Below, in pieces: positions 44,500-55,334 of a stretch of DNA of 64,000 bases (position 1 is its first letter; every line of letters starts with the position of its first letter). This stretch comes from Aquatica leii. Lineage: Eukaryota > Arthropoda > Insecta > Coleoptera > Lampyridae. The notes beneath the pieces are model-generated. The model ran no database searches. It was not told the DNA's origin and was given only the letters and a program-made list of their open reading frames with translations. The position numbers and the translations under genes were made by a program. The stretch lies in NCBI GenBank assembly GCA_035610365.1, contig CM069435.1:20387123-20451122 (forward strand). Direction: 5' to 3'.

Positions 44500-46795
44500 C
44501 TTAGGAATTGTTAATATTTATGGGTTTTAATTATACTAATATTTGTATTATTTATAAACAGATACGTAAAAGATATTAACTATTTAAAAAGTATAAAAAG
44601 AATCAAATTACTTCTTTGAGAAAAACAGATTTTCAGGAGAAAATCAGAAACAGATGGTTTTTACATTTCACAAAATAAAATAAATGTTTCACGTACAACA
44701 AAAAAGGAGAATTACATGGCACAAAAACAATTACCTATGTAAATCCCATTTACATTTATTATTCACTTGCGAAAACTTATAGAAAAATTTTTCTTTCTAT
44801 AAATAATCGACGTTTTCTGCAAATGTTAAGTTGAGAGTATAAACCCGCATTTATTTGACACGCCGAAAAAACTAACAAACAAAAACGTTTATCTTTGTAC
44901 AGTAAACGGAACTTCACTTCATACTTTAAATCATCGGAGTGTAATTTAATTTCCATTATTCGCCCAAAAACTGTATCAAACAAAAGCTTCATCAGTGCTT
45001 CGGTGCGTAAAAGTGAGAAATAATTATACGTAAAAAAGTTGAAATTACGCTTAAATTTCGATAAAAAATAAAATTCCACCTTAATTAACTCTATATTTTG
45101 AAATTTTAATCGTGTTTATAAATAAAAGATGAGAGTTAGAAAACCTGTCTAAACGTTTAGAATCAGTTCCCTATAATTTAATCACCTTCTGTAAAACATC
45201 GGTAAATGCCAATGTTTACAATTTTTTGCAAGTTTGAAAGTACGTAACCATTTCCGCTGTTTTAATTTTGTCGCTTTAATGGGTTAATTAACAAGTGAGA
45301 TACAGTTCAGAGGCATAACGATGGAAGTTAAAGACCAAAACGTTTTGGTTGTAAACTTCGTTTTTCTATGATAATTCAGAAGCTCACAGTCGAGTCTCTT
45401 TCAACAGTCAATAATAGAAACTTCGATTTATACGAGAAGATGATGAGACACTCCCTTTGTGCCCCGTGCCGTTTTTGAACCCACTTTTTTGAACGTCTAT
45501 TATGTAATAAACTCGTTCTTCGTTTATTATCCGTTACAACAGTAAATTCCATTATATTTGAGATACTTGCATAACTATAGCTTAAATAAAGACAGCAATG
45601 CGTATCCATACATCACATAAAAACAGGAACTGAACCTTTCTTTAATGCCTACAGTTAAAATGTTTCTTATTAACAGTGAAACTTTGTGTCGTAACGAAAA
45701 ATATAATGAAAGTAGAGTGGTTTTGATTTATGACCGTTTAAAACAGGTAGCGCAACTTTTTCCAGAAAGTATCTTTTGTAAAATTCCGCGAACACCCTGC
45801 GCATTACGTTTTTGACGAGGTAATTAAAATTACTCTTAAAGCAAGACAAACGTGACAGTGAATTATAAGCCTTTTCGCGTTGAAATTTATAGCGGTTTTT
45901 TGGGATGCGTACACGTACATACATAGTACAAGAGTGAGAGTCATACAACAAAAAAAAATCGTTCAAGTCCGTGCACGTTTTGACAAATAAAGAAATTGAA
46001 AGTAGGTGCGAATAACACGCTGTCTTTTACACATCAAATTAAGGGCGTCAAATTGGTGCCAGATAAATTAGGGTAGTTTTAATTATGCGCATAATGTAAA
46101 ATACCACTGAGTCATTTTTCCATTGTTTTTACAAAGTACGTTGCACCCAAAACGCAATTTTCTAAAATAACCGCTACATGTATTTTCAAAAAAACGGTAT
46201 TCTTTTGTTGTCTTGCGAACGCCTACTTAAATTACTTTTTTTAGAATAACATTCAAAAGTATCAAACTAATAAGCAATAAAATTCAAATCCGAGTTCTTT
46301 TTATAACCAAAGCCATAGGTTTAGAATTTGAATCGTAAAAAAAAGTAGGAAAAGAAGTTAAAGTAACTGACCTTAATATTTGTGGAATCTTCGCCGATTA
46401 TCACCGGTAAATATCACTACGGATGAATTAAATAACTTTTATGAGTCAGTTTGTCGACAATTAAAGTTAGTTTTCATTCACCTTTATTCACAAACTCCAA
46501 TATTTATCAACAATCACAAGAAGCTCTCACACGTACACTACCATTTTAGATTACTTACAATACGTTCTAGGTGAAGTTAGCTTTTACTGTTGGTAATTTC
46601 GACAACGTTGCCAAGCTGAATTTTAATATTTAAATTCTAAGTAACTACTACAAAATTGTTTATCTTAAACAAATTTTATCGGTGGAGGCATTTGAAACAT
46701 AATAATATAATTATAAATAAAAGTTTCATTTAATCTTAAAACAAAAACGTAATTGGTACTACAATGCCGACATTTTTGTGTTGGTAACACCGGTA
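44500..46795. other. Gene-free flank upstream of ATPsynD
   Basis: Minus-strand ORFs at 44777-45079 and 45670-45966 and the plus ORF 46380-46574 have no recognised motif and look random. No transposon ends were noticed. This stretch is less repeat-rich to the eye than the rest. Confidence 0.35.
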
Positions 46796-46802
46796 ACACC
46801 TC

Positions 46803-46820
46803 CTTGGTTACATAACCAAG
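46803..46820. promoter_or_regulatory. Palindrome containing an NRG element upstream of ATPsynD
   Basis: CTTGGTTACATAACCAAG is a perfect palindrome around CA, 37 bp before the start codon. Its core TTACATAA (46808-46815) fits the TTAYRTAA nuclear respiratory gene element known from promoters and first introns of Drosophila oxidative-phosphorylation genes. It is the likely control site for coordinated expression with other mitochondrial genes. Confidence 0.6.
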
Positions 46821-46856
46821 AAAGTGGTCGTTTCGTTTATAAAAATTTAGGGTGAA

Positions 46857-47459
46857 ATGGCTGCGAAAAGAATCACGCAGAGCTCAATTAATTGGGCTGC
46901 GTTAGCAGAACGTGTGCCGGAAAGTCAACGACCTATTTATCTTCAGTTTAAATCTAAATCAGAAAACTATTTGAGAAGGTATTGTGTCAATTACATAATG
47001 ACAGTTTTTTTACATGTAGACTCTTAGGGTGCTTGCACAACCCGAGAACCCACCAGCAATTGACTGGGCTTATTATAAATCGGTTGTACCAGTTAAGGGC
47101 ATGGTCGATGACTTCCAAAAACAATACGAAGCTTTAAAAATTCCATACCCTCCCGACACTGTAAGTGGGCAATTAGATGCACTTGAAAAAGAAATCAAAG
47201 GTGATATTGAAAACTTTAAAAAGGAGTCTGATCTTCGTATCGAAGAGTAAGCGATTTTTTGGTGTTAAAAGTGCTATATTTTTGTTTTCGTAGGTATAAG
47301 AAGCAACTAGCTTATATAGCATCTCTTCTTCCATTTGATCAAATGACTATGGAGGATTATAGAGATGCTTTCCCTGACCAAGCTTTAGATGCTATTAACA
47401 ATCCAACCTACTGGCCCCATCAAGAAGATGATAGGAAAAATTATCCTGGTTCAGAATAG
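46857..47459 (+). CDS. ATPsynD: ATP synthase subunit d, mitochondrial (three exons)
   Basis: Subunit d of the mitochondrial F1Fo ATP synthase is part of the peripheral stalk that holds the catalytic head against rotation, on the matrix side of the inner membrane. Exons are 46857-46978, 47028-47246 and 47294-47459; joined they give 507 bases, 168 residues and a TAG stop. Introns of 49 and 47 bp are GT-AG and split codons AG|G (Arg) and GA|G (Glu). Diagnostic stretches are ITQSSINWAALAERVP at residue 6 onward, NPPAIDWAYYKSVVPV in exon 2 and DQMTMEDYRDAFPDQALD plus NPTYWPH in exon 3. The Met at 46857 matches the family N-terminus MAA-RI. Length is typical. No lesion is seen, so it is judged functional. 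Confidence 0.97.
46991..46998. promoter_or_regulatory. Second NRG-type motif, in intron 1 of ATPsynD
   Basis: TTACATAA within the 49-bp first intron matches TTAYRTAA. In Drosophila such elements are often found in first introns, so this copy may act with the upstream one. A third copy at 47556-47563 overlaps the 3' end region. Confidence 0.45.
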
Positions 47460-47549
47460 TCATGTATCTTGGCATAGTACGTTTATAAAATTATGTAAAA
47501 AATTGTAAGCAATAGTGATTGTCTAAAAATGGTTATATGGTTTATGTTT

Positions 47550-47555
47550 AATAAA
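47550..47555 (+). terminator. Poly(A) signal of ATPsynD
   Basis: AATAAA lies 91 bp after the stop codon, the first canonical signal downstream of the gene. Confidence 0.6.
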
Positions 47556-47569
47556 TTACATAATGTAAA

Positions 47570-48750
47570 CTTTTCTATTGCTAATATTGTTAACAAAACA
47601 GCACTTTATTTCATGAGTATTGTATTACATTGAAGCTGCTATTCAAAGTTTTATAAACTCTAATTTAATGACGTAAATCAAACAAAAAGGGGAAAATTAT
47701 AAACGATTAATCTCATACGTGCTCTTTTCTAAAAAAACCTAATATTTGCTTTGTTGAAACATATTTTTTTAATTAGTATAAATGGCACTGATCTTAAAGA
47801 TTCAACATTCTACGTTGGTTAACAAAGGATTTTGTTTTGATTTAGTAGAACAATGCAATGGATATAGTAATGCACTTTGCCATACATGCATACTTGTTCT
47901 TATCATGCAAGTATAACGCACACTGGCAACACATCCTGTGGATTTAAAAATAATTTACGATTCTAAACTTTCTTGGTTTTTTAGATATGAGTAACAAACA
48001 AAACTTCGTTTATTGTATAAGCTTTGAATTTCACTAAATTTGAGGCATCAATTCGCCTTAAGCGTTATGCAACCCAACATGCATTTTCAGGTTTTAAGCG
48101 AACATCGCACATTCCACTTTTATTCCTTCTTGAGTGTTTTCTGGGCGTTCTGTGTATTTTTGTTCAGGACTATCGCCGACTATTTCTCTTGCCATTTTTA
48201 GCATCAGTGAAACGCAGCATTCCTCTCGGATATAAAAAATGAGCAATTAAACCTTAGCTTATCTTTTTACTTGTTAACAGCGGGTGGCGTTGAAGCTAAT
48301 TTCGCGTTTGTAGATGTATCAACAGCACTGAAAAATGAGTATTTTGTATTGGTATCACGTTTAGTTCTTTATCTATAGAAAGTAGATTGTCTTGAGCTTG
48401 TAGAAAGATTTTACAGTTTTATGTCCAATATACGAACAATGTTATGCTTGTATAACTTTTTGTTAAATACATAATAACTGTTTAATGTGTGCTGGAGTTA
48501 TGTTTATAGCGTGTCGTTTACAACAAACATACTATAAGATTTTACAAGTCGAAATCAATAAATGTCTGGATACCATGTCCAAAAAGTAACTTAGGACGAG
48601 ACACTTTTGGTTTTCTTTACAAAGATATTTGGTGGTACCTGAATAGTAAATTGTAGTGGAAATAATTCCTTATTTAGCTTATCTGAAGTTTTTACATTTC
48701 CTATTATTTGAACCGCTGAAAGAGACTATATAGGACTAGAGAGCGCGCAT
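47570..48750. other. Gene-free flank downstream of ATPsynD
   Basis: No coding motif is recognised. The ORF at 48024-48242 looks like chance. No repeat structure is seen. Confidence 0.35.
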
Positions 48751-48756
48751 GTCGGT

Positions 48757-50830
48757 TGCTTTATTGTGTGCCAAACGTAGTACTTTTCTAAGTATTTTGG
48801 CGGCTTACAATCTCAAAATTGTTCCAGTGCAAAAGCTCTAGCAGAATTTTTTGTGTAAAGTTTACATTTTATTGTTTAATTGGGCTTTGAGCAAGTGCTG
48901 GGGCGTTAGCTACGCAGCTGTTCATTGCACAGAACGAAGAATCCACATTCGGTAACTGTGCTGAGACACGAGGCAACCAATGTGTAGGATTCGCCATAAC
49001 CTTGTAACCTGCGTTGGAGTTTTTTTGTAAAAGACCCCGTATTCAGATTTACTGGACTGAATTTTCTTTTATTTTAGCGATTGTTTAGTTCGGTGTAAGC
49101 ATCGAAAACGTTTTACTCGTTATTTTATTACGTTTGATTTAAGTTTATTTGTATTTAATAGTTATTTCACAATTATTACTGGTATTTTTTTTTAAACGCA
49201 TGAAGTTCCGTGGTTTTGATTTTGATTTAGTGTTTTTACTTCTGGTTATCTCATTAGAATAACAACTCTATCTAATTTACGATTTCCTTTTTGGAATGTA
49301 ATTTGATCAATTTTTCTTGGTATCTATACTTTTGTTTATGTTGAGTTCTTTTACGAGCGCGATTTGGACCACCTGATAATTTAACGGAGTAAGCATTTTT
49401 CGTGGGAAGATTTTCTTTCTTTCGTGTGCGTACATGTCATGACGCACGTGGTAATTATAGTTTTCATCTTTGTTAATTTACTTTGTTTAGTGTTTCATCT
49501 TTTACAAAGATTTTACGGCGCAAGTTTATTGAATTAAGTGGGATTACGAGGTGTTATAAGGAGTAAAATTTTGATTTTGGAGGATGGACCTTTTTTGTCG
49601 CAATTAAGAATACCGGGTACCGTAATGTAGTCAATTGTTCGGGGTGTTTTACCCTACCGTTATGCAATACCGCGGAAGTTAAATAAATGGTGCCGTGAAA
49701 ATTGAGTGGTGTGATGGGAAATATTGGTTTTCCAAATTCGTAATTTTACGGTTTAATGAACTTCATGGTATCCATAATAAAACTCACGTTCGAGTTGGAT
49801 TTATTTTCGATGTGTTGTGTTAATAATCCAGTCTTCGCTTTTGTCCGGATTTCAATTAAGTAGTAAAATAAATCTTCCGCCGTCATTCCATTGTTTGGGG
49901 GTCCCACCGAACCTTCAATCGACTACAAGAACACCTAGACCGTCCCGGGGTCGATCTAAACTCGAGAGCTTCTGGTACCGCTGTGCCCAGTAGTTTACCT
50001 GGAGTATACAATTGAGTCAAGGTATTTATTGAATTTGATATTATCGTGAAGTGAACCGCGATCGATATGATTTAAAAGCTTTGAATTTGAGCTGACTGAA
50101 TTACGGCTAATTTTAAATATTTCAAAAAACACTTGAAGGTGTTTGCGTGAATTTCGCTTTATTTAATTAATTTTGTTCTGTGTGTTGTAAAAGTAAACCG
50201 TATTCATGCATGAAAGATAATGTAACGAAATGTAACATGTAATTTTTTTTTGTTGTTTTCTTGTTAAATTTACGGATTAAGTATGCGGACAATGCCTTGA
50301 ATTTTATTTTTATTGTGTTTTATTGAAAAACAAGTTAACGCTTTAATTATTTTTTTTTTAATATTAATTTTTATATTCAGTTTGTGAATTTGTTTTGTCT
50401 TGTTTATTATTATTTCATTTATTATTTTTATTCAAGTTTGTTTGATATTCATTTTTTTTTATTCAGTCAATAAATGTTAAATTGTTAAACTGTAAAGAGC
50501 TTTTACTGATTCAGCCGCCGCGTACGTAAATTTTTAAGTTCATTTCAGAGTTTAGCAAGTTACAACTCGAGGTAAGTCCAGGGGTTGTAACCAACCAGAT
50601 GAGCTTCTGGGTTATCAGGGGTCCACAAGCTATAAACATCGTGTCCTTGATTGGCGCCCTAACCGATTTTGAGTTTTTACCCTTTTATTTCGATTTTATT
50701 GTTAATCTCGTTTCCAAGTTATCACGGAATTTTTAAAATATAACCCACCCCGTCTCCACTGAGCAGCGGCACAACATCGTTTATGTTACCTCCTTTCAGG
50801 CAGTGACTTTGTTTTAACTTTGGCATGTAA
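48757..50830. mobile_element. LTR-like dispersed repeat, copy B
   Basis: The segment begins near TTGTGTGCCAAACG (48764) and ends GGCATGTAACA (50829). It aligns by eye with copy A, notably at CTTTTACAAAGATTTTACGG (49499), AATCTTCCGCCG (49871), CAAGGTATTTATTGAA (50019), the polyadenylation-like TCAATAAATGTTAAA (50467), ATTGGCGCCCTAACCG (50650) and CCACCCCGTCTCCACTG (50745). The TGGCGCC word is typical of the primer-binding site that follows a 5' LTR. A donor-like GAGGTAAGT lies at 50570. No ORF. Confidence 0.5.
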
Positions 50831-51295
50831 CAACCTCTGGCATAGCTACCGCAACCAGGCGCGTATACAGGATTTTGTTTAAGGGGGTTCAATTTTTGTG
50901 TGATTTTTCCTATACTTCAGAAACACATAAAATTTTTTAAGTTGGTCAAAATAAAGTGCTTCGGCCGTAAGTTGAGGAGATCCGCACCTGACCGCAGCGC
51001 ATAAACTACAACTAAGAGATAGCTAAAAGAAACTGACAGAGACAAAAAACATATTTGTATTGTACAAATAAACTTAAAAGGAAGACAGGCTGCAACCAAA
51101 AATTTGGTTAAATACGTAAAAAACCAAAATGTGGACGCGTGTGTAATACAGTAACCAAACTTAAAATTCTGCAGGATTTTTGTGTAATTTTGAAATAACA
51201 AAAAGAGTCCAAACAAAACCAAATGTGCAAAAGTGTACGCAAAAGATGACGTCTACTGCAACATATTTCAAGCGAAAACAATAAGCTAAGAAACT
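50831..51295. other. Gene-free stretch
   Basis: The minus-strand ORF 50917-51222 is rich in Phe and Leu but shows no family motif. Nothing else recognised. Confidence 0.35.
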
Positions 51296-51299
51296 AAAT

Positions 51300-51725
51300 G
51301 GAAACTAATTTGTTTGTTCCATTGTCTATTGTCGTATTTACCATACAACAACGACACGGAACTACTTGATGAAATAGAAACGCATTAGACGCCATTGGAG
51401 AGAACGCTCGAACAATAATCGGAGAGATTGCTCTTAGGTAGAAACTACCCAAAACCGCAATCTCGTCGTTTACAACGAGAAAAGCGAATTAACATTTGTA
51501 GATCATAAATGCACCCGCTATCTAAACGTAACGATAGACAGCGAAAAAGAGATTACGGAACGCACAGACCACAGACGAATCAAAACACGACACGTTACTA
51601 TACTTCAAAAAAGCCAACTGGATACGGTTTCAGGAAATCATGCGAGAGGCCTAAATAATATACAAAAAGAAGAAAAACGCCAGAAAAGCGGGAGATCGGA
51701 ACCTAAGAGGAAATATTAAAAAATA
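51300..51725 (+). pseudogene. R1-like non-LTR relic, end of endonuclease and linker (tentative)
   Basis: Around 51560-51650, two frames read ERTDHRRIKTRHVTIL and FKKANWIRFQEIMREA, resembling the SDH end of an endonuclease and the NW-x(3)-F linker before the reverse transcriptase of R1-type elements. The relic is interrupted from about 51730 and seems to continue at 55335. Confidence 0.4.
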
Positions 51726-51948
51726 TCGAAAATGACTCGTAAGACGCGACCCAAGAAAAGATTTTTGAAATGTTTTTTTTTTGAATGTTTTACAAAAAAT
51801 ATATTTACATTTTTAAAAACATTGCAAAAACGTCTTAATGGCCAGAATTACGTTGCAAAGTCAATATTCATAAACAAAGTATTGTCAATATTAGAAAAAC
51901 ATTCTAAAAATGTTTAGAAAATATTATTTATAACATTATTTATATATA

Positions 51949-52320
51949 CAGTGTGTCCGAAAAGAATGGAATATATTATACAGGTCGATAAATATGCACT
52001 TTACACGAAAAAGTTGTAAATAAAAGTTGTTTATCACTTAGTTATCTACCACCTGGGAGAATGGGAGAATTTTTGCTGTAAACAAAATCGCAACGAATAA
52101 CACTTACATTTTTTTAAATGGCAAGGCACGTCTTTATTATACTCATTTGATAGAGTCTTTTTTTCTCTTTTCAACCATATGAAACTTGAATACCTTTACA
52201 TCAAAAAATTTTCAAGAAAAACAAGGACATGTCTAACAAATTTATTTTACTGAGCAGTATTAATCAGGTACGTAATATGTAGCATTGAAACAATTGAATG
52301 CACTTTAGAACACTGTCACA
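51949..52320 (+). repeat. Left terminal inverted repeat of the DD41D mariner
   Basis: It is 372 bp long and ends with CACTGTCACA. It matches the right repeat almost base for base from the terminus inward, except for differences near GGGAGAATGGGAGAA (52057 area) and a ~9-bp insertion (TTTAGAACAC area, 52304). Confidence 0.9.
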
Positions 52321-52346
52321 CTTTGCTAATTGTTAGTGCTTGAAAT

Positions 52347-53432
52347 ATGGCTCAATTATCTGAGAAACATAGAATTCAAATTTTAATGATTCTGGGATAT
52401 GGAGATAGAAGAAGAACCCAAGACGAAGTATGTAATTTATTTAATAACTTGCATCCAGCATTAAACATTTCGCAGTCCACGGTAAACAAAATTTGGCGGA
52501 AATTTCAAGAGACAGGTTCGGTGAAAGATCCGAGTAGAACTGGTAGACCTTTGTCATTAAGTAATGTGGAACGAGAAAATGTGTTCTTGTCTGTTGAGGA
52601 AAATCCACAAATTTCTGTTCGGCAAATTGCTAGAGACCATAATTTGAATAAATCGGCTGTACATGACGTTTTAAAAAAAGAAAAATTTCATCCTTATAAA
52701 GCTTGTGTAGTTCAAGAATTATTTGAAGACGATTTGGACAGAAGGCTGGAATTTTGTGAAACAATAACAAACAAACTTGAACGAGATGCACATTTTCATA
52801 AAAATATCCTTTTTACTGATGAGGCCACGTTTTGTTTAAACGGCACAATTAACAAACAAAACACACGTTACTGGTCTTTACAAAATCCTCACTGGTATCT
52901 AGAAGGACACACCCAATACCAGCAGAAAGTCAACGTCTGGGTAGGAATGATTAGAAGTCAAATTTTGGGGCCATATTTTTTTGAAGGTAGTTTAACGGCG
53001 AATATTTATCTCGATTTTTTAAGATTTGAGTTAGTTCCTGCTTTGGCCGAGTTATTTCCACATGAAGTAGATCCAGATATACCTCATAACAGAATATGGC
53101 TTCAACAAGACGGGGCACCTCCACATTTTGGAATTAATGTCCGCCATTTTCTTAATAATACTTTTCAAAATACATGGATAGGCAGAAGAGGTACGATAGA
53201 ATGGCCTGCTCGCTCGCCGGATTTAAGTCCACTAGATTTTTTTCTTTGGGGCTATATCAAAAGCAAAATTTATGTAAATAGACCTGATAATGTTGAAGAT
53301 TTGAAAAATCGCATTAGAGTTGAGATAAGAGCTATAACTCGAGATATGATTTCAAAAGCAATCGATGGTTTTAAAAATCGAATTTACCACTGTCAAATTA
53401 TGAATGGTTTACATTTTGAACATTTATTGTAA
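52347..53432 (+). CDS. Mariner-family transposase (DD41D)
   Basis: A 361-residue open frame of the IS630/Tc1/mariner superfamily, which cuts and rejoins the element at TA sites in the nucleus. Residues 1-110 form two helix-turn-helix DNA-binding regions (ISQSTVNKIWRKFQETG, and ISVRQIARDHNLNKSAV), linked by GRP (TGRPLSL). The catalytic triad is Asp158 (LFTDEATF), Asp255 (QQDGAPPHF) and Asp297 (SPDLSPLDFFLWG). The 41 residues between the last two place it in the DD41D group (known from rosa-type elements). The start ATG at 52347 is 26 bp inside the left repeat. No stop, frameshift or catalytic substitution is present. Confidence 0.93.
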   Translation: MAQLSEKHRIQILMILGYGDRRRTQDEVCNLFNNLHPALNISQSTVNKIWRKFQETGSVKDPSRTGRPLSLSNVERENVFLSVEENPQISVRQIARDHNLNKSAVHDVLKKEKFHPYKACVVQELFEDDLDRRLEFCETITNKLERDAHFHKNILFTDEATFCLNGTINKQNTRYWSLQNPHWYLEGHTQYQQKVNVWVGMIRSQILGPYFFEGSLTANIYLDFLRFELVPALAELFPHEVDPDIPHNRIWLQQDGAPPHFGINVRHFLNNTFQNTWIGRRGTIEWPARSPDLSPLDFFLWGYIKSKIYVNRPDNVEDLKNRIRVEIRAITRDMISKAIDGFKNRIYHCQIMNGLHFEHLL

Positions 53433-53502
53433 GTTTAGTTTAAATACAATTTTTTGCTATAACAATTTTATGTAAAGATATTTAAAGTTTAATATTTGCT
53501 AT

Positions 53503-53867
53503 TGTGACAGTGCATTCAATTGTTTCAATACTACATATTACGTACCTGATTAATACTGCTCAGTAAAATAAATTTGTTAGACATGTCCTTGTTTTTCTTG
53601 AAAATTTTTTGATGTAAAGGTATTCAAGTTTCATATGGTTGAAAAGAGAAAAAAAGACTCTATCAAATGAGTATAATAAAGACGTGCCTTGCCATTTAAA
53701 AAAATGTAAGTGTTATTCGTTGCGATTTTGTTTACAGCAAAAATTTAAATTGATATCTCCCAGGTGGTAGATAACTAAGTGATAAACAACTTTTATTTAC
53801 AACTTTTTCGTGTAAAGTGCATATTTATCGACCTGTATAATATATTCTATACTTTTTGGACACACTG
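53503..53867 (-). repeat. Right terminal inverted repeat of the DD41D mariner
   Basis: It is 365 bp long, the inverted copy of the left repeat. It starts 71 bp after the transposase stop codon. Confidence 0.9.
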
Positions 53868-53918
53868 TATATAAAAAAAAATGTATAATCAACGCTTTTT
53901 TTTAATATTGCAATATGC

Positions 53919-54110
53919 TTAAGGGCAGTTCTACAATCATGGTATAAATGTAAGTTTAGTTATACTTGCTTTAATTTTAAAATACTGACATATTTCGCTG
54001 TTAGTTTTATTTATACTGACCAATAACACAGCCAATAACGACAGCATTTTACAATCAAACTAAATATAACTGAACTGACATTTATACCATTATTATAGAA
54101 CCAGCCTTAA
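53919..54110. mobile_element. MITE with ~50-bp inverted ends
   Basis: TTAAGGGCAGTTCTAC at 53919 is inverted at the right as TAGAACCAGCCTTAA ending 54110. Inward similarity continues through ATGGTATAAATGT and AGTTATA. The unit is 192 bp with no coding capacity. The word ATGCTTA occurs next to both ends (53915-53921 and 54112-54118), but the true target duplication is unclear. Confidence 0.6.
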
Positions 54111-54308
54111 AATGCTTACAAAAGATAGATAATACAATCTTTGTGTACTCAAAATACTTCAATTTCATGTGATTGCATAGGAATTTGGTGCCTATAACAA
54201 AAGTTAACACATTAACATAAAAGTAAAACAAACATTATTCATGTAATTACTTTATATTAATTGAAATAATTATAATAATCCTCACAAAAGTTTCCAATTA
54301 ATCAAAAG

Positions 54309-54455
54309 TTTTTCTGTTTTATGGATCCTTCGGATTGGAGGAACGGCAACAATAAAAACAACCTTTATCTGTTGTTAAGACCTTAACAATAAAGGTTGTT
54401 TTTATTGATGTCGTTCCTCCATACCGAAGGAACCTATCCATAAAATAAAAAAACG
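54309..54455. repeat. Long hairpin (fold-back MITE)
   Basis: The arms 54309-54377 and 54383-54455 pair over TTTTATGGAT, CCTTCGG, GGAGGAACG and AATAAAAACAACCTTTAT. Only a few bases separate the arms. From 54460 to 55330 the sequence is AT-rich and gene-free. Confidence 0.7.
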
Positions 54456-55334
54456 TTTGACTAATTATGCATGTACCTCTTTGTGTAAAAACGATAATCA
54501 GAACAACTAATGATCCAATCTAACATTGTACACAAAAAATAATGCTGCATCAATATCAGAAAAAATTACATACCAAGATTAACTGGTTATTGTGCACGTT
54601 CAAATCTCTCATTTGACCAACATCATATCAATTTGATAACCTTAAAGCATCACAAAGAATGGAAATCATGAAGTACATAGAATGAACGTTTTAGTGTAAC
54701 AAATAATATTACACTTCAGCAAAATTTCTTGCAACGAAAACGTACCATCATAATAAATGCTGACATATACCAAAAGTATCTATTTGAGTTCCACTAGAAC
54801 GCAAATTAGAAAACGATTAAACTGATACACTAACAATACAATACACAGCATAGTGAGTAATAGGTACCATGGAAATTGTTTTTTCTTTGAAGTTTAAAAT
54901 ATAATACAATAATAATATACAAAATCGCCATCTTCTCACGCAGACACTAGTACTTTGCGCAAACGCGGTTATGAAGTACTTAATTCAAATGTTCAAGAAA
55001 GTCTTAGAAAAACGAAAAGGTTTAATATGTATTTATTAATAATATGTAACAAAATTTTATATAATTGTGTTTTTTATACAATATATAAAAGAAAAAAGTG
55101 TATAGGTGAAAGCAAGCAAAAGTATAATTTCTAATAAAGTAAAAACGTTTTTTATGTTACTAAAAAATGTTTTAGAAAACATTTTTAAAATATTTCAATA
55201 TCAATGTTTCAATGAAATATTTTTAAAACGCAACAAAAATATTTTTTGAAAAACATTTTTTATTTCGACTATTTTAAAACGCTGTAACTTTTTAAAATAG
55301 GAAAAAAACGTTTTCTTGCTGATTGGGAAGGTAC

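Larger units (their letters stand above)
51949..53867 (+). mobile_element. Complete mariner-family transposon, DD41D, long TIRs
   Basis: The element is 1919 bp, bounded by CAGTGTGTCC at 51949 and its inverted copy GGACACACTG ending at 53867. TA dinucleotides flank both ends (51947-51948, 53868-53869), the mariner target duplication. The two inverted repeats (51949-52320 and 53503-53867) are nearly identical apart from a small indel at the inner edge and a patch near 52068/53750. Between them is one open transposase gene. Everything expected of an autonomous element is present. Confidence 0.92.

Noticed and set aside
45376..46574. Several 60-100 residue ORFs upstream of ATPsynD
   Set aside because: They show no domain, start context or splice structure, and their number is what AT-rich random sequence gives.
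46838..46845. TATAAAAA just before the ATPsynD start codon
   Set aside because: It is only 12 bp from the ATG, too close to act as a TATA box for this gene.
50652..50658. TGGCGCC as proof of a functional primer-binding site
   Set aside because: No internal retroviral-type coding region, polypurine tract or second LTR was found, so only an LTR-like label is used.
50917..51222. 101-residue hydrophobic ORF on the minus strand
   Set aside because: Phe/Leu-rich composition is expected from A-rich DNA read in antisense; no conserved pattern is present.
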